In this document: positions 21,992 to 33,359 of the stretch, piece after piece
Position numbering within the stretch: position 1 is the stretch's first letter
How the letters are laid out: every line of letters begins with the position of its first letter
Assembly: GCF_905220415.1 (NCBI RefSeq)
Contig: NC_059566.1
Location: 3,348,001-3,412,000 of the forward strand
Length of the DNA stretch: 64,000 bases
Direction: 5' to 3'
From: Colias croceus
Taxonomy: Eukaryota; Arthropoda; Insecta; Lepidoptera; Pieridae
Translations under genes and position numbers: made by a program
The notes under the pieces: generated by a model
Database searches by the model: none
The model's input: the letters and a program-made list of their open reading frames with translations, nothing else
What the model was told of the DNA's origin: nothing

Positions 21992-22275
21992 ATGAAGCTT
22001 TTGGAAGATCCAAGAACACCAGAGGAGATACTGTACAATGAATCTCAAATTAGAAGCAGAAATCTCATAGGACGCCTGTTTGGAGTATGGAAACGTCACT
22101 TCCCTGTACTTGCTATGGGCATGCAGATTCAATTAAAAATTGTTTACCAGTTATTGTTGCCACAGGAGTCTTGCACAATATATTAATAAATGCAAAGGAA
22201 GGTTTACCGTTAGATGACCGATTTAGTTCTTTGCCACCTAAACCAATAACAAAATGCAGTGTAACCCGCCGATAA
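21992..22275 (+). pseudogene. HARBI1-like transposase C-terminal fragment
   Basis: Reads NESQIRSRNLIGRLFGVWKR and FPVLAMG, then after a frameshift near 22110 continues as LPVIVATGVLHNILINAKEG to a stop at 22273. These are the C-terminal motifs of Harbinger DDE transposases. The catalytic centre is absent. With the Myb-like piece just upstream it forms a decayed two-gene Harbinger element. Confidence 0.7.
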
Positions 22276-22887
22276 TAAAATTATCACTAATATAAATCTA
22301 ATTAAAAGTTGATAAAAACTTCTGAGTCCGAAGGAAAGTGGAGAAATCTCATATTAGAAGAGCAAATAAAACAGGAAAAAATAAAGACAAAGATATTATT
22401 TTTCTTCCCATTTCTTAATGTTGTTCTGATGCTAGTTGGAAAGCATTTTTGAAATAAATAAATAAATAAATAAAATAAATAATCGTTTCCGACTTTCTGT
22501 CGCCCAATAGTTTGGTCGGTTTCTTTATCAGTATGGAGAAGTATTCACGTGCACACATTATAACGTGCACACAGTATCGGCATAAACAATTTCAGTTGTG
22601 GTATGGACTATGAGCACACTGAAAACTGTCTTAGATCATTACACAGGGAATCCTAGTGTGGACATTAGTAGTTATTAGGACATTGACAACTGAGGTTTCC
22701 CAAAGAAAGACACGTACGTACGGACGTATACCCTCACCTCACCTAAGTGCACCTTAAATTAAGTTGTGCTCAAAGACCACTTAGTTTAAAAGTCGTATAC
22801 AGGAACGCTTCTCAACGCTATTTGTCAAACTGATTTGAGACAAATCAGTTACAAATCAAGACAAATTTATTAAAACTTGGATTCCTC

Positions 22888-24622
22888 GTGTATAAAAGTG
22901 TTAAAATGTCTGTATCGTCATTGTCTTCGCTTTCGGATCACGAAAGACCAACCGTAAGCCGTCGAAATGAAGAAAAGTTGAACGCTTTTGAAAAGTACCA
23001 CGACATGGAGTTCGTTTCACGGTTTGGCCTCTCGAAAGAAACAGTATTATATTTGGACTCTGTTTTCGGTAGTACCATTAAGCCGTTGACAAAAAGAAAC
23101 CGTGCCATACAGCCAGTGGATCAAATTCTTATAGCTTTCCGTTATTATGCAACAGGCAGCTATCAACGCGTAATAGGTGATATTTTTGAGGTTGAAAAAC
23201 CAAAGGTGCATAGAATAGTGCATAGAGACCAAAACCGCCAGCTTGAAGTCAAGGTTTATAAATATGCCAACACAGGAATAATTTCCAGTTGTGGCCAATG
23301 AGTTCTTCGCAATAGCAGAATTTCCAAGAGTTGTGGGAGCTGTTGACTGCACTCATATCATTACCATTAACAGTACTATACGTAGTAAAGTTGTCTTTAT
23401 TGTCACATAATACAACTATAATTTATTTTCAGGAGGAGCCCAATCTTAAATTTATCACAACAGAAAAGGCTATTTTTCTTAAAACGTGCAAATGGTGTGC
23501 GATGCAAGACTGCGCATTAGGAATGTTATTGCTTGATGGTCAGGTTCTGTACATGACAGTACTATATTTAATGATTCACCACTGTGTGCCCAATTAGAGC
23601 GTGGGGACTTTGGGACAGGTATTATTCTTGGGGACAGTGGTTATCCATGTCGTCCTTATTTACTTACCCCATTATTAAATACAAGGACAGCTGCTGAAGA
23701 AGCTTACAATCGGTCCCAAATTTGCCTGTTATTTGAATCGCTATTCGACGTTTTAATTGTAAGCTACAATATAAAAATTCAAATTGAACAAGCAATCAAA
23801 TAAAAATCACAATAACGATATTTTAAAAATAAAAAACCAAATGTTGAAATGCGGTTAGGAAATTTAAAAATTTAATTACAAAATGTGTAAATTCCATACA
23901 AATAGACATTGACTTAAAATCAATCACTGATATGTTTTATGCAAGGGCACAAAAAGAACACCATTCAACCAGTCCTTTGTAAGTGAATATTAAAGAATAG
24001 AAAAAATCCCGCCTCGTGAACTATTCTTTCTATTCTTTCAAAACGTCATGAAATATAACCTGCTGGCAAAATGTCTATAAATGTACTAAATTCCCACAGG
24101 AGTACCCGATCCCAGAAGACCTACCGCCTACGGCGCAACCGCTGCCGTCAATCAGCCCAGCCCCCCTAGCCAAGTGGCTTTCTGTTAGCGTAGCGTTCAA
24201 TAGAATAGACTACGAATGTATGAGATTGACGTAACCACTTGGCTAGGGGGGCAGGGGCATGCACAGAGTTTTTAGACAGGGTAGACAGAAATATTGTAAT
24301 GATATTAAGTCATAATAACGAATACCTAATGCGATGTTTATATTTTCACACTGCTGTACTCATATATGAGATTACAATATGTAGTAGGTACCTATTCACC
24401 AAAATATTGGAAAATATATTACGATTTAGACACATATCTATTAAATAATTTTATATTCTGTGGAGAGGGTCTTCGCTGTTCTGAAAAGAAGATTTCCTTG
24501 CCTTCAAAAAGGCATGGGCCTAAAAATACAAAATATCCCACCGGTCATTGTAGCATGTACAGTGCTTCATAATATTGCCTTATCACGATCGGTTGAACTT
24601 TTGAAAAATGTAGCACAATAAC
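22888..24622 (+). pseudogene. HARBI1-like transposase, third Harbinger copy
   Basis: The 5' part (22888-23298) gives 137 aa from an ATG, including LSKETVLYLDSVFG and LIAFRYYATGSYQRVIGDIF, the N-terminal region and helix-turn-helix. Later blocks in shifted frames are FPRVVGAVDCTHI (catalytic Asp, about 23325), NRKGYFSLNVQMV (about 23460), GDSGYP (second Asp, about 23632) and EEAYNRSQ. Homology stops near 23760 and resumes at 24450-24622 with VFAVLKRRFPCLQKG and VIVACTVLHNIALSRS. An unrelated stretch of about 0.7 kb lies between. Multiple frameshifts make it a pseudogene. Confidence 0.75.
24160..24252. repeat. 18-bp perfect hairpin
   Basis: GCCCCCCTAGCCAAGTGG at 24160-24177 is exactly complementary to 24235-24252 with a 57-nt loop. 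It lies in the insertion that splits the third Harbinger copy and may mark the end of a small foldback MITE. Confidence 0.6.
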
Positions 24623-24639
24623 AAAATAAAAATAAAAGT

Positions 24640-24735
24640 CGTCATAGTAGCATGTGCGGGTGCAGTGCTTCATAATATTGCCTTATCACGATCGGTGGAA
24701 CTTTTGAAAAATGTAGCACAATAACAAAATAAATA
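24640..24735 (+). repeat. Partial tandem duplication of the Harbinger 3' end
   Basis: About 85 bp repeat the segment at 24545-24630 (GTAGCATGT through the stop codon and AATAACAAAATAA) with few changes. Confidence 0.8.
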
Positions 24736-24789
24736 ATAAATAAATAAATAATTAAATGTCTCATTAATTGACCTCAAACAAAAAATATA

Positions 24790-25235
24790 TTCTGCTGCCC
24801 AATTACAAATTAATGGGCATATACAAGAGGCAGATTACTTAATGAAGTTGAGCAATGAAAATATGGATCGCTTGACAAAGTTTTTAAAGAAATACAACCG
24901 TCTTTAGAAGAATAGCATGATAACAAAACGCATATCTTACAAAGTTGTGTTCTCCAAACTTTAACACTTACTTCAATCTGCACATTGACACTTCCCATCC
25001 CATAATTACTTCAATCACTCTAGCAACCATTAGAGTGCCCAACAAACTCAATATTTCGTAAACCAGAGACAATCTGCCTTCCCCTCCCCTTCCTCCTACT
25101 CCTGTGCCCATGGATCAGCTATCTAATGACCTGAAGCGTGTCTTTCACCGCCTAAACCAAATGTGCTCCGAAATACGCGAACTGTGCGAAACAACAAGCG
25201 CACAGGCTCCACCACAACGTGGGAAAGTTAGTTAA
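24790..25235 (+). pseudogene. Harbinger Myb-like partner, C-terminal remnant
   Basis: One stretch reads AAQLQINGHIQEADYLMKLS and NMDRLTKFLKKYNRL. Another, near 25055-25235, reads PVPMDQLSNDLKRVFHRLNQ and continues to a stop. Both have the helical, polar composition of the C-terminal parts of Myb/SANT-like accessory proteins. They follow the third Harbinger transposase in the same orientation. No DNA-binding domain is visible, so the call rests on context. Confidence 0.4.
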
Positions 25236-26165
25236 AAAGCCACAAATCATCTGATTAAAAGGTAGGTCAATAATAGTAAGGGACTCTTGGCAAAGGAGCC
25301 GAAGCCCACAAGTCCCTTGTTTTGCGTTAGGGGAGTACAGTCCTGTCCTGTAACAACGAGAAAATAATTGACCTCATAAAAAGACAAAATAAACACCTAC
25401 TAGTTTTATATTCCAAATACATAATATTTGAATCACAATGAAAATAAATACAATACAAATTTTGCACTTTCCAATGTTTTGCAGTACAATCTGTTAAAAA
25501 GCTATGCTGATAGTTCAGAAAACAAAACACAAGCATTAAAGAATTGTTCAAAATGTTAAAATAAAACAAGACAACCGTAAAAAAAGACACATCGTTTCGA
25601 CTGTCAGTACATGCCTCTGCCCAAAATACCTGATCAAAGTACCTACTATTCCCGTCAACTGTAGTTTTATAATTTCACTATAGTATGTGTTGGAAAATAA
25701 AGAATAGTCGAAGGTAACTCTAAATCAGCATTAACAAAGCTAACCAACTTTATGTTACCTCATCCCTCATCCTGGAGACCTCTTTTGTATTACCACAATT
25801 CTAACAAATAAATGATATGAATTTGAGAACTTAACTGCTAACTGCTAAGCAGTAATGCCTATAATAATATATAACATAGGAGTTCTTTAGGATACCATCC
25901 ATATTCACATTCAAGCGCTCCATCATGGAGACATGTGCCAACTTGTTGGTTATTGTTACTTCCTATCATAAACAGAATTCTATTGTATGGCCCGCTTTAT
26001 TTATTCATCTTTGACTTACAGTACAAAACATACCAAAACAAACAAAGATAACAAATATGTATTACAAAGTTTGACTTAAAAATAAGGTACAATTATAGAC
26101 AAACAATACAATACTAACATTAAATAGGTCCACTTCAGATTTAGTACGTGAGAATTTATTTAACA
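25236..26165. other. No recognisable gene
   Basis: Possible 3' UTR of the preceding remnant, then AT-rich DNA. The minus-strand frame at 25327-25590 is cysteine- and phenylalanine-rich without a domain. Confidence 0.4.
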
Positions 26166-26221
26166 AATTGAGTATTTTAATGCAAGGTGAAGAAAATTAT
26201 TCTAGGTTAAGTTTGTATTTT

Positions 26222-26560
26222 CAACCCTCACACGTGACCCTTGAGACTCTGCAGCCAATAATAGGGGCAAATGTGCGCCCTGGAACACACATAATGTCAG
26301 ATTATAACCGGAGTTATTTGGGTGTGGAGCGAAGGTTGGGCATGGGTGGCCACTACAGAGTAAACCACAGTGTCGAATTTGTCAACGGCACTGTGGATAT
26401 ACCAGTAAATCCAGTGCTTGGTCAGCAAGTACCTGATATTCTTGACGACCCGACCATGGTGCGGGTAAAGGTGCATACAAATACAATAGAGGGCCCGTGG
26501 CTTGAAATAAAACGTCCACACTCAAGGGACAGGGGAAAGCAAGAGGCAGCAGGACGAAGA
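26222..26560 (+). pseudogene. Merlin/IS1595-type transposase fragment
   Basis: The open frame (ATG 26168, stop 26606) holds the C-terminal half of a DDE_Tnp_IS1595 (ISXO2-like) domain. It shows GTHIMSDYNRSYLGVERR (catalytic Asp), YRVNHSVEFVNG, and VHTNTIEGPWLEIKR (catalytic Glu region). Merlin elements encode this kind of transposase. The first Asp and N-terminal zinc-binding part are missing and no inverted repeats were seen. Confidence 0.75.
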
Positions 26561-26609
26561 CATTCCAGCATCGGCATATGCATGCATAACACAAAATATG
26601 TATTATAAA

Positions 26610-27700
26610 AATAATAATAATTGATAATTTAATTGATGGATTATTTGTTAAAATGTCTTTCTTCTTTGCTCTTGACTTTATAATCCTGTAAACAAGTTAA
26701 ATGAATACAACCAAACACAAAAACGAACATTCCTTAACAAAAATCCTAACCATAAAAATATTGTATTGTATTCCTCTTTATTTCTTTTCAATAAAGTGTC
26801 TTGTGTATCAAGATATTTCCTGCTATCTATCTTTCATTGAACAAAATACTACACAAACCTTAATTGAATAGAAAATAACACAACAAACAACACACATGGA
26901 AAACATCGTCGGAAACAACAAAACAATTCAAAAGAATGAAATTTATGCTGATACATACATAACTGAAAAGTATGTCTGTCAGCTTTTCCCAAATGCAAGC
27001 GATATACGAAAAGAATTGTTCACCTTCATATATTACATAAACCGTGTTTAGATACTCAAAGAAATACTTCATGCAGAAATATTTCTTCCTTCAGCACGAT
27101 CTAAACTGACTGTTGAATTCGACAAAAATTTAACTCATGGCGGATTGTAAGACGTAGACATATTTTTTAAAGAATTCCCAACCGACATAACTAGTACGTA
27201 TTTATAACACATTTCCATAAATGTAACAAATATGCCTGATGAACAAAATACTACAAAAAAACGAAATTACCACGAAATTACTGATTGATTTCAATTATTC
27301 AATACCCAAAGAGTAGTAATTTAGGTCAATACCCATACAGACAGAAGAACCATAGGGCATAGACTATAGAGTAATATACATAGAGACTAGAGTGTATTTA
27401 TTTTATTCTGTTATTTTATTCCTAAGAGCAATTAACCTATAGAGTACTTGTATCGAGCGTATACAATTTACATATATTTGTTTCTCTCTATCTAAAGAAA
27501 ACGTCGTATGAAAGAATGAGACAGCTATAGACAACAAGCTACGTTTCAACATAGTCATGGCACCATTTTTACTATAGGTACGTATTTAGATAGATAGAAG
27601 GTGATAGTGATGGGATGTGCTTCAATCGATAGAATCGTGAATGTATTTTGCATTTACGGTTTCGTGAAATAATAAATAATAAAAAAACAAAACTTATAAT
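26610..27700. other. No recognisable gene
   Basis: AT-rich intergenic DNA with no repeat family I could match. Confidence 0.4.
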
Positions 27701-27734
27701 TAATTTCAGTTGAATACATTATTTGTTTAATCCT

Positions 27735-28230
27735 ACGTATATAATAAATGCGAAATTATGTGAGAAGGGATGTTACTCTTTCACTGCGGAACCGATTACA
27801 ATGAAATTTTGTACATACACACATAGGTTAGGTTTTATCCCGGAAATCCCACGTGAACGGGAACTGTGCAGGATTTTCTTTAAAAACGCGGGCGGAAAGT
27901 TAGTACATTATAAAAGAAATTTTAAAACTTGAAATGTAATTTAAAATAAAGAAGGAAATGATGATAAAGTTAAAGGAGTGAGGAGAAAGGCACAGTCAGC
28001 ATGAAGGAATCATGCAGCATTTTAACAAGTTAATAAAAGGACAGTCTTAATGAAAACATTTTCCTAACATCCTACTAATAAATCGAAAGTTTGTGAGGAT
28101 GGATGTTTGTTACTCTTTCACGCGAATACTACTAAACCGATTAAAATGAAATTTGGAAAAATTACTTTTGATCCCGTAAATCCAACAGGAATGGGAACTA
28201 TGCGGGTTTTTCTTTGAAAACGCATGTATA
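27735..28230 (+). repeat. Two family A repeat copies
   Basis: A copy at 27735-27905 and a diverged copy at 28070-28230. Both end near GCGGGTTTTTCTTTGAAAACG-type sequence. Confidence 0.65.
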
Positions 28231-28239
28231 TTAAGTATG

Positions 28240-29825
28240 TATTTCAATAGTAGTTTCTCATCTATGAGAACTGTCATTTAATCAACCGTTTAATTTTCAC
28301 ATAGTTACACATTTAAAGTAGGTAACTTATGTGTAAAAAATTTCAAAATAAAAATTCACTCTCTTTAATCAAATGTATTTATTATCTACAGGAACAAAAA
28401 AAAACGTAAGCGTAAGATTGCACAATTCTTCTAGAGTATCCATCTTGATAACAAGTAGGCTCGAAATGCAGTGAACACAATATTGCAAATTGTGGCGGCG
28501 TCCAATCAACTCATGTCTCACGTTTTATACCCATTTTTTATTTAGCTCTGGAAATCTAAAACAAAATGAATTTATTAATAATCTGAAAGAGAAATTAATA
28601 AACAACAAACGAAAACTAAAACACATAGTGCAAATAAAACAACCACGTGGTATGTTTTATTTTCCTGCGGTAAAAAAATTACATCTATTATTTGCAACAA
28701 CAACTACATATAAATCTGATTTATGAAACAAAATAAATAAATCAACGTTAATATGAAATAGATTTTTTGTCATAAATCGATAATATACGCTAGATGTGTT
28801 ACAACACTACGGTGGTAAACAAAATGCCAAACGTGATATTATTGTGACGTTTTTTAAAAATTATTTCATTATTTTATATTCCACAACCCCATAAAGTGGG
28901 TAAATGTTACAGTTACAACATAAAATTACAAAAAAGCGCTTGATAAAACCTTCAAATAGGTTTAAAACATAAATATTTATCAATTTGCTGAAAATCACTT
29001 ACCGATGGAAAGATATTTTTACATTGTTTTTATCCAAAACTCCCATTCGACTAGTGATAGCCGGTTGCTAAACATACAATAGTTATTTTAGCACACTGAC
29101 AAATAAAAAGAAACACTGTACACTTTATATTTTCTAAATATTTCGTTAAAAACACTTGACGCACTGAGCCCACCAGCTGGTTGGAAAACAAACTGACTGC
29201 CGGCGCGCTACGTTTGAAGACAGTGCAGATACTCTATCGCTATCTCAATCTGACTTATGCTGTTATTGACTAAGAGTAAGTAGATTAGAAAATATGTATT
29301 TTGTTCTGTCTTAATATAAGAACTCTATAGGTTAATTGCTCTTAGTTTTATTCATGCGAGAAGAACTCTGAAGTCTGAGGACAAGTGACATGGAGTAACC
29401 ACAGAGCAAGTAATGAGTAACTTAAAGTTGAAACCCGACAACAAACTTTGCAAAAATCAAATCATGATTCATGGTTCCTCAAATCCATCAAATCACGAAT
29501 GAATCATGAATTTATGAGAGTTGAATGTTCACAGATTATAAAACTATATTTTATACAGATTATATAATATATCAGAGTACAAAACAGTGATTGAAAATTT
29601 CTACAAATACACATATCCACAGCACATATCAAATCTATTTACATTCTACACCTGTGTTGCGTTTGACAAAATCTAGATTGATGACGAGTTTCACCAAGTT
29701 TCACACTTCACAGACGGTTTTAACTAATATGTTGCATTTTTCATCTCTGTTAAATAATCCGAGGAAGATGTAAAGAAAAAATACATTCTACTTACCTACG
29801 AGTTTCTACTGTGAAAATGACTAGA
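28240..29825. other. No recognisable gene
   Basis: AT-rich DNA with only short frames (28490-28726, 29591-29773) that show no domain, splice pattern or repeat match. Confidence 0.4.
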
Positions 29826-29829
29826 ATAT

Positions 29830-30213
29830 AAAGGTACAAGTCCGAGACGGGCCGCAGACCGCAAACTGCAACAGCAAACTGCAAGCGACAGCACTTGTTT
29901 CTATGAACATCTATGAAATTGATTCCAAGCGCGGCAACACTGCTGCCTGCAGACGCAACGCGCAGCGTGCGGCCGCGGCGCGCAGCGACCGCTGACTGCA
30001 GTATGCAAATGCCAATTATTGCCATGGCAACTATTTGTTTATTTATATTTTAATTGGTGAATTCTTATGACTTTTGCGTTCTGTGCATTGTGCAGCCACG
30101 GCATGCAGCCGCAGTTGGAATAGCGACCGCAGGCAGCATTGCGGTAACCGCAGCCGGTAGCCACAGTGTCGCCTGCGGTTGCGGTCTGCGGCCCGTCTCG
30201 GACTTGTACCTTT
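29830..30213. mobile_element. GC-rich MITE, 384 bp
   Basis: Terminal inverted repeats of at least 35 bp start AAAGGTACAAGTCCGAGACG at 29830 and mirror at 30213. The interior is much richer in GC and GCAG words than its surroundings. A fragment of its interior recurs in reverse at 62757-62830. The target duplication is at most AT, so the superfamily is open. Confidence 0.8.
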
Positions 30214-31270
30214 ATTTAGTTTGATGTAAACGTGAAATTTTACAAATAAATTTGCACCAGCAACAGGTGCTTAATCTATCAATTTTTATTTGACATTATA
30301 TCAAATGTTAGTTGTCACTTGTCCCTTGACATGACATTGACAGTTATGAGTTGATTAACCCATAAATAGTAATGTATGGAGGTCTAGTCTAGACTTATTT
30401 TATTTATTTATTACCAATTTCTTTTACTTTCTATCCCGTGTGTTGTATCTTTGGTAAGATCTACCACGTCGCAGTAATTTAGCTTCATGAAATACGTTCA
30501 TTGTTATTCACACTTGTGCACACAACCAATGACCTATTATACTAGTAGACGCGGCATACGCCAACATCATTGCACTAAAAAACAGCGTAATTAATACATA
30601 CCTACTTACTAACGCATTATCACCAATACAGTTGTTCTCTCTTTCACTCTCACGCACGAGACATAATACATGTCTCACTCATGTACTTCGTAATAACAAC
30701 CGATTAAAATACAAAAAGAACGTCCAGCCACGACGCTGAATGGTGCGTGACTAAGTGAAACTCGGGCACTTACCTGAGTTTTTTCTTGCCAAAATAGAGA
30801 GCGGGTAACGTATCTAGCTTTTTTATATATCATAGCACACAACGCTTTTTTTTGTGCATCTTAATTTATCTCAAGGCTTTGCATGAGCTTTTCTTTGTAT
30901 TTGAGCGTTTTATAAAGATAATTTTTACTAAAATATTATATATATATTATTTATTAAACGAGTGAAAGAAGCTGGAGAGTATCTTTAAACGTGCCAATCT
31001 TAAAAACTATTCGACCGATTTCTTAAATTCTTTCACAGTTGGATATATCATAATATGTAGGTACTTGATACCTGAGGGCTAATAGGCTATATAATATATA
31101 CCACGTGCGTAGCCAGGGCATATCACTAGTAATAAATAACTTTATAACTTACATAGGTGACTGTTTTTGACAAATAGCGATGGGTGCTACTTGTTTTCAT
31201 AACACTTAAAACACTTTCTCTTTTTTTCATCTTAAATTTTATTTATTGTATTATCTTAAATTTTACTGAT
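30214..31270. other. No gene; one degraded short repeat
   Basis: AT-rich DNA. A degraded short repeat of the GTCT-family type lies at about 30985-31125. Confidence 0.4.
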
Positions 31271-31272
31271 TT

Positions 31273-31365
31273 CAATAAGGATGCTAACCGACGCCCTTAG
31301 TCAATAACCTTAATAACCGTCAATAAGGATATTGACTGGTTCAGGGTTTTGACTGTAACATATAT
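31273..31365 (+). repeat. End fragment of the foldback element
   Basis: Shares ACCGACGCCCTTAGTCAATA and the terminal GGTTCAGGGTTTTGACTGTA with the right end of the foldback element at 47453. Confidence 0.75.
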
Positions 31366-31669
31366 ACAGAAAACTGTTTCTTATTTAAGTTTTATAGGTA
31401 GTAAACTAAGAATGAAACAAGTGCCACCAACAGAAGTGATTACAATATACAACTGAATTTCTTAAAAATGGATAAGCTGCAGTCTGCTTAAGGTAATAAT
31501 AATTGAAAAAAGTTTTTGTAATAGCTGCCCTTTATTGTATTCTTATAATAAATTCATTATAAATTTATCAAATATGAATGTTACTTCATCAATATCAAAA
31601 GAGCACAAGTACAAGCACAATCATTTTTAAAATCTTAATAAAAATCAATAATGTAACGTAATTTACATG

Positions 31670-31830
31670 TATATCCGCCGCAAGAAACGCTGCGTACAAC
31701 CATAAAATTTCTTGTATGGACGCTGCGTACGAACACCCCTAATTGAGAACCTCGAAAACGCTGCGTTTAATCGCCGCGCCGCGCGAAAACGCTGCGCCTA
31801 ATCGCCGCGTCACCACATGCTGAGTTTACC
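31670..31830 (+). repeat. Clustered ACGCTGCG motifs
   Basis: Four ACGCTGCG words, two followed by TAATCGCCGCG, lie within about 120 bp. They are a local CpG-rich patch in AT-rich DNA. Function unknown. Confidence 0.5.
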
Positions 31831-32049
31831 AACCGTTTAGTATTGTAAAAAAGTCTTATAATAAATTTCTTTGAATTAAAAAATGCATATTTTTTTTATT
31901 TGTTATAACTACCTTCCTATTTTCAAAAGCTTACTTCAATTCACATGCCGTTGGTTGAATTCAATTTTATTTGTTTTTACATTATTTTACTTAAATTACA
32001 ATGTGATGAATAAAGCTTACTGCCAACAGTGCGATGAATTATGTCTGCC

Positions 32050-32265
32050 AAATAATCTATACTAATATTATAAAGCTGAAGAGTTTATTTGTATGTTTGA
32101 ACGCGCTAATCTCAGGAACTACTGTTGCGATTTCCAAAAATCTTTAGGTGTTAGTTAGCCTATTTATAGAAGGTCCAGCTACTTGTATATGTATCATCAC
32201 GCTAAGATCAAAGGAGCAGAGCAATGCTGGTAAAACTGCGGGAAAAACATAATGTTAGTTTTTTT
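32050..32265 (+). repeat. Short lepidopteran repeat, family B
   Basis: Starts ATATTATAAAGCTGAAGAGTT and ends near a GCGG-rich 3' tip. It looks like the non-autonomous Lep1-type Helitron-related repeats described in Lepidoptera, though I could not confirm Helitron ends. Other copies: 32565-32800 and 56050-56220 (reverse), 32985-33185, 34370-34795, 48245-48430, 49405-49600, 58565-58740 and 60345-60550. Confidence 0.65.
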
Positions 32266-32564
32266 TTATATTACTGCAAAGAGGCAATCTGTTAGAAAAC
32301 AATTAGTATATTGTTTGGAACTCCGTCCGGGAAGAATCATATTGTTAGTAATGCAATAACTTCATTGGACATATCTATTATGAAACATGTGGTTCTTTTT
32401 AATCATGACTAGGCAAGCATTTGACCATCGGTTCGCTTGATGGATGGCGACAAGAGTGGTCTAGGATGGAGCGTGCTGACCTAATAAATGTCTATTCACT
32501 TTACGTTTGAACAAGTCTATATTATAGTTTTCGGGAAAAATGCTGGAAGCCTACATATTTAGTA

Positions 32565-33185
32565 CTAGCTGTTCCCCGCGGTTTCACCCGCATTGCTCCG
32601 CTCTTGTTGATCTAAGCGTGATGATATATAGCATAAATAATACTGTATATATGTAAGAAATATATAGCCTATAGCCTTCCTCGATAAATTGGCTATCTAA
32701 CACCGAAAGAATTTTTTAAATCAGACCAGTAGTTCCCGTGATTAGCGCCTTCAAACAAACAAATAAACACTTCAGCTTTTTAATATTAGTATAGATTTAT
32801 CTTTAGTAAAGATGCACTAACATTGCACGAATTATGAAGCTACTAACTAATATTGTTTTTCACGTAATCGCTCTAAGAGCTTCAATTTATAACAGAACAG
32901 TTTCGAATGTTAAAGTATACTGTTAGTTTATAATATATAACCATAATATCTATACATACTTATTATAACAATTTTTATCTATATACTAATATAATAAAGC
33001 TGAAGAGTTTGTTTGTTTGAACGCGCTAATCTCAGGAACTACTGGTCGATTAGAAAAATTCTTTCAGTGTTAAATAGCCCATTTATCGAGGAAGGCTTAT
33101 ATATGTAGGTATATCATTACGCTAAGACCAACAGGAGCGGAGCTACGCGCCGTATGCGGGTGAAACCGCGAAGCGCAGCTAGTTA
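32565..33185. repeat. Two family B copies in opposite orientation
   Basis: A reverse copy at 32565-32800 and a forward copy at 32985-33185 lie just upstream of the first AANAT-like gene. Between them is about 185 bp of AT-rich DNA. Confidence 0.7.
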
Positions 33186-33359
33186 TTACCTTACCTACAT
33201 AAGTACCTGGAGAATTGTTTTCCGTAGTGACGCTACTTAAATAAGTTTTAATCTAAAAATAAATATGTAAGTAGTTAAAAGAAAAAATTATTGATGTTAT
33301 TTTTTGTTCCAGAGTTTTAGTTGAAAATTAAAATATTTATTTCAACTAGATAATTAATT

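Noticed and set aside
29792..30025. 77-aa minus-strand frame in the GC-rich block
   Set aside because: Covers one arm of a MITE; the coding look comes from its GC content.
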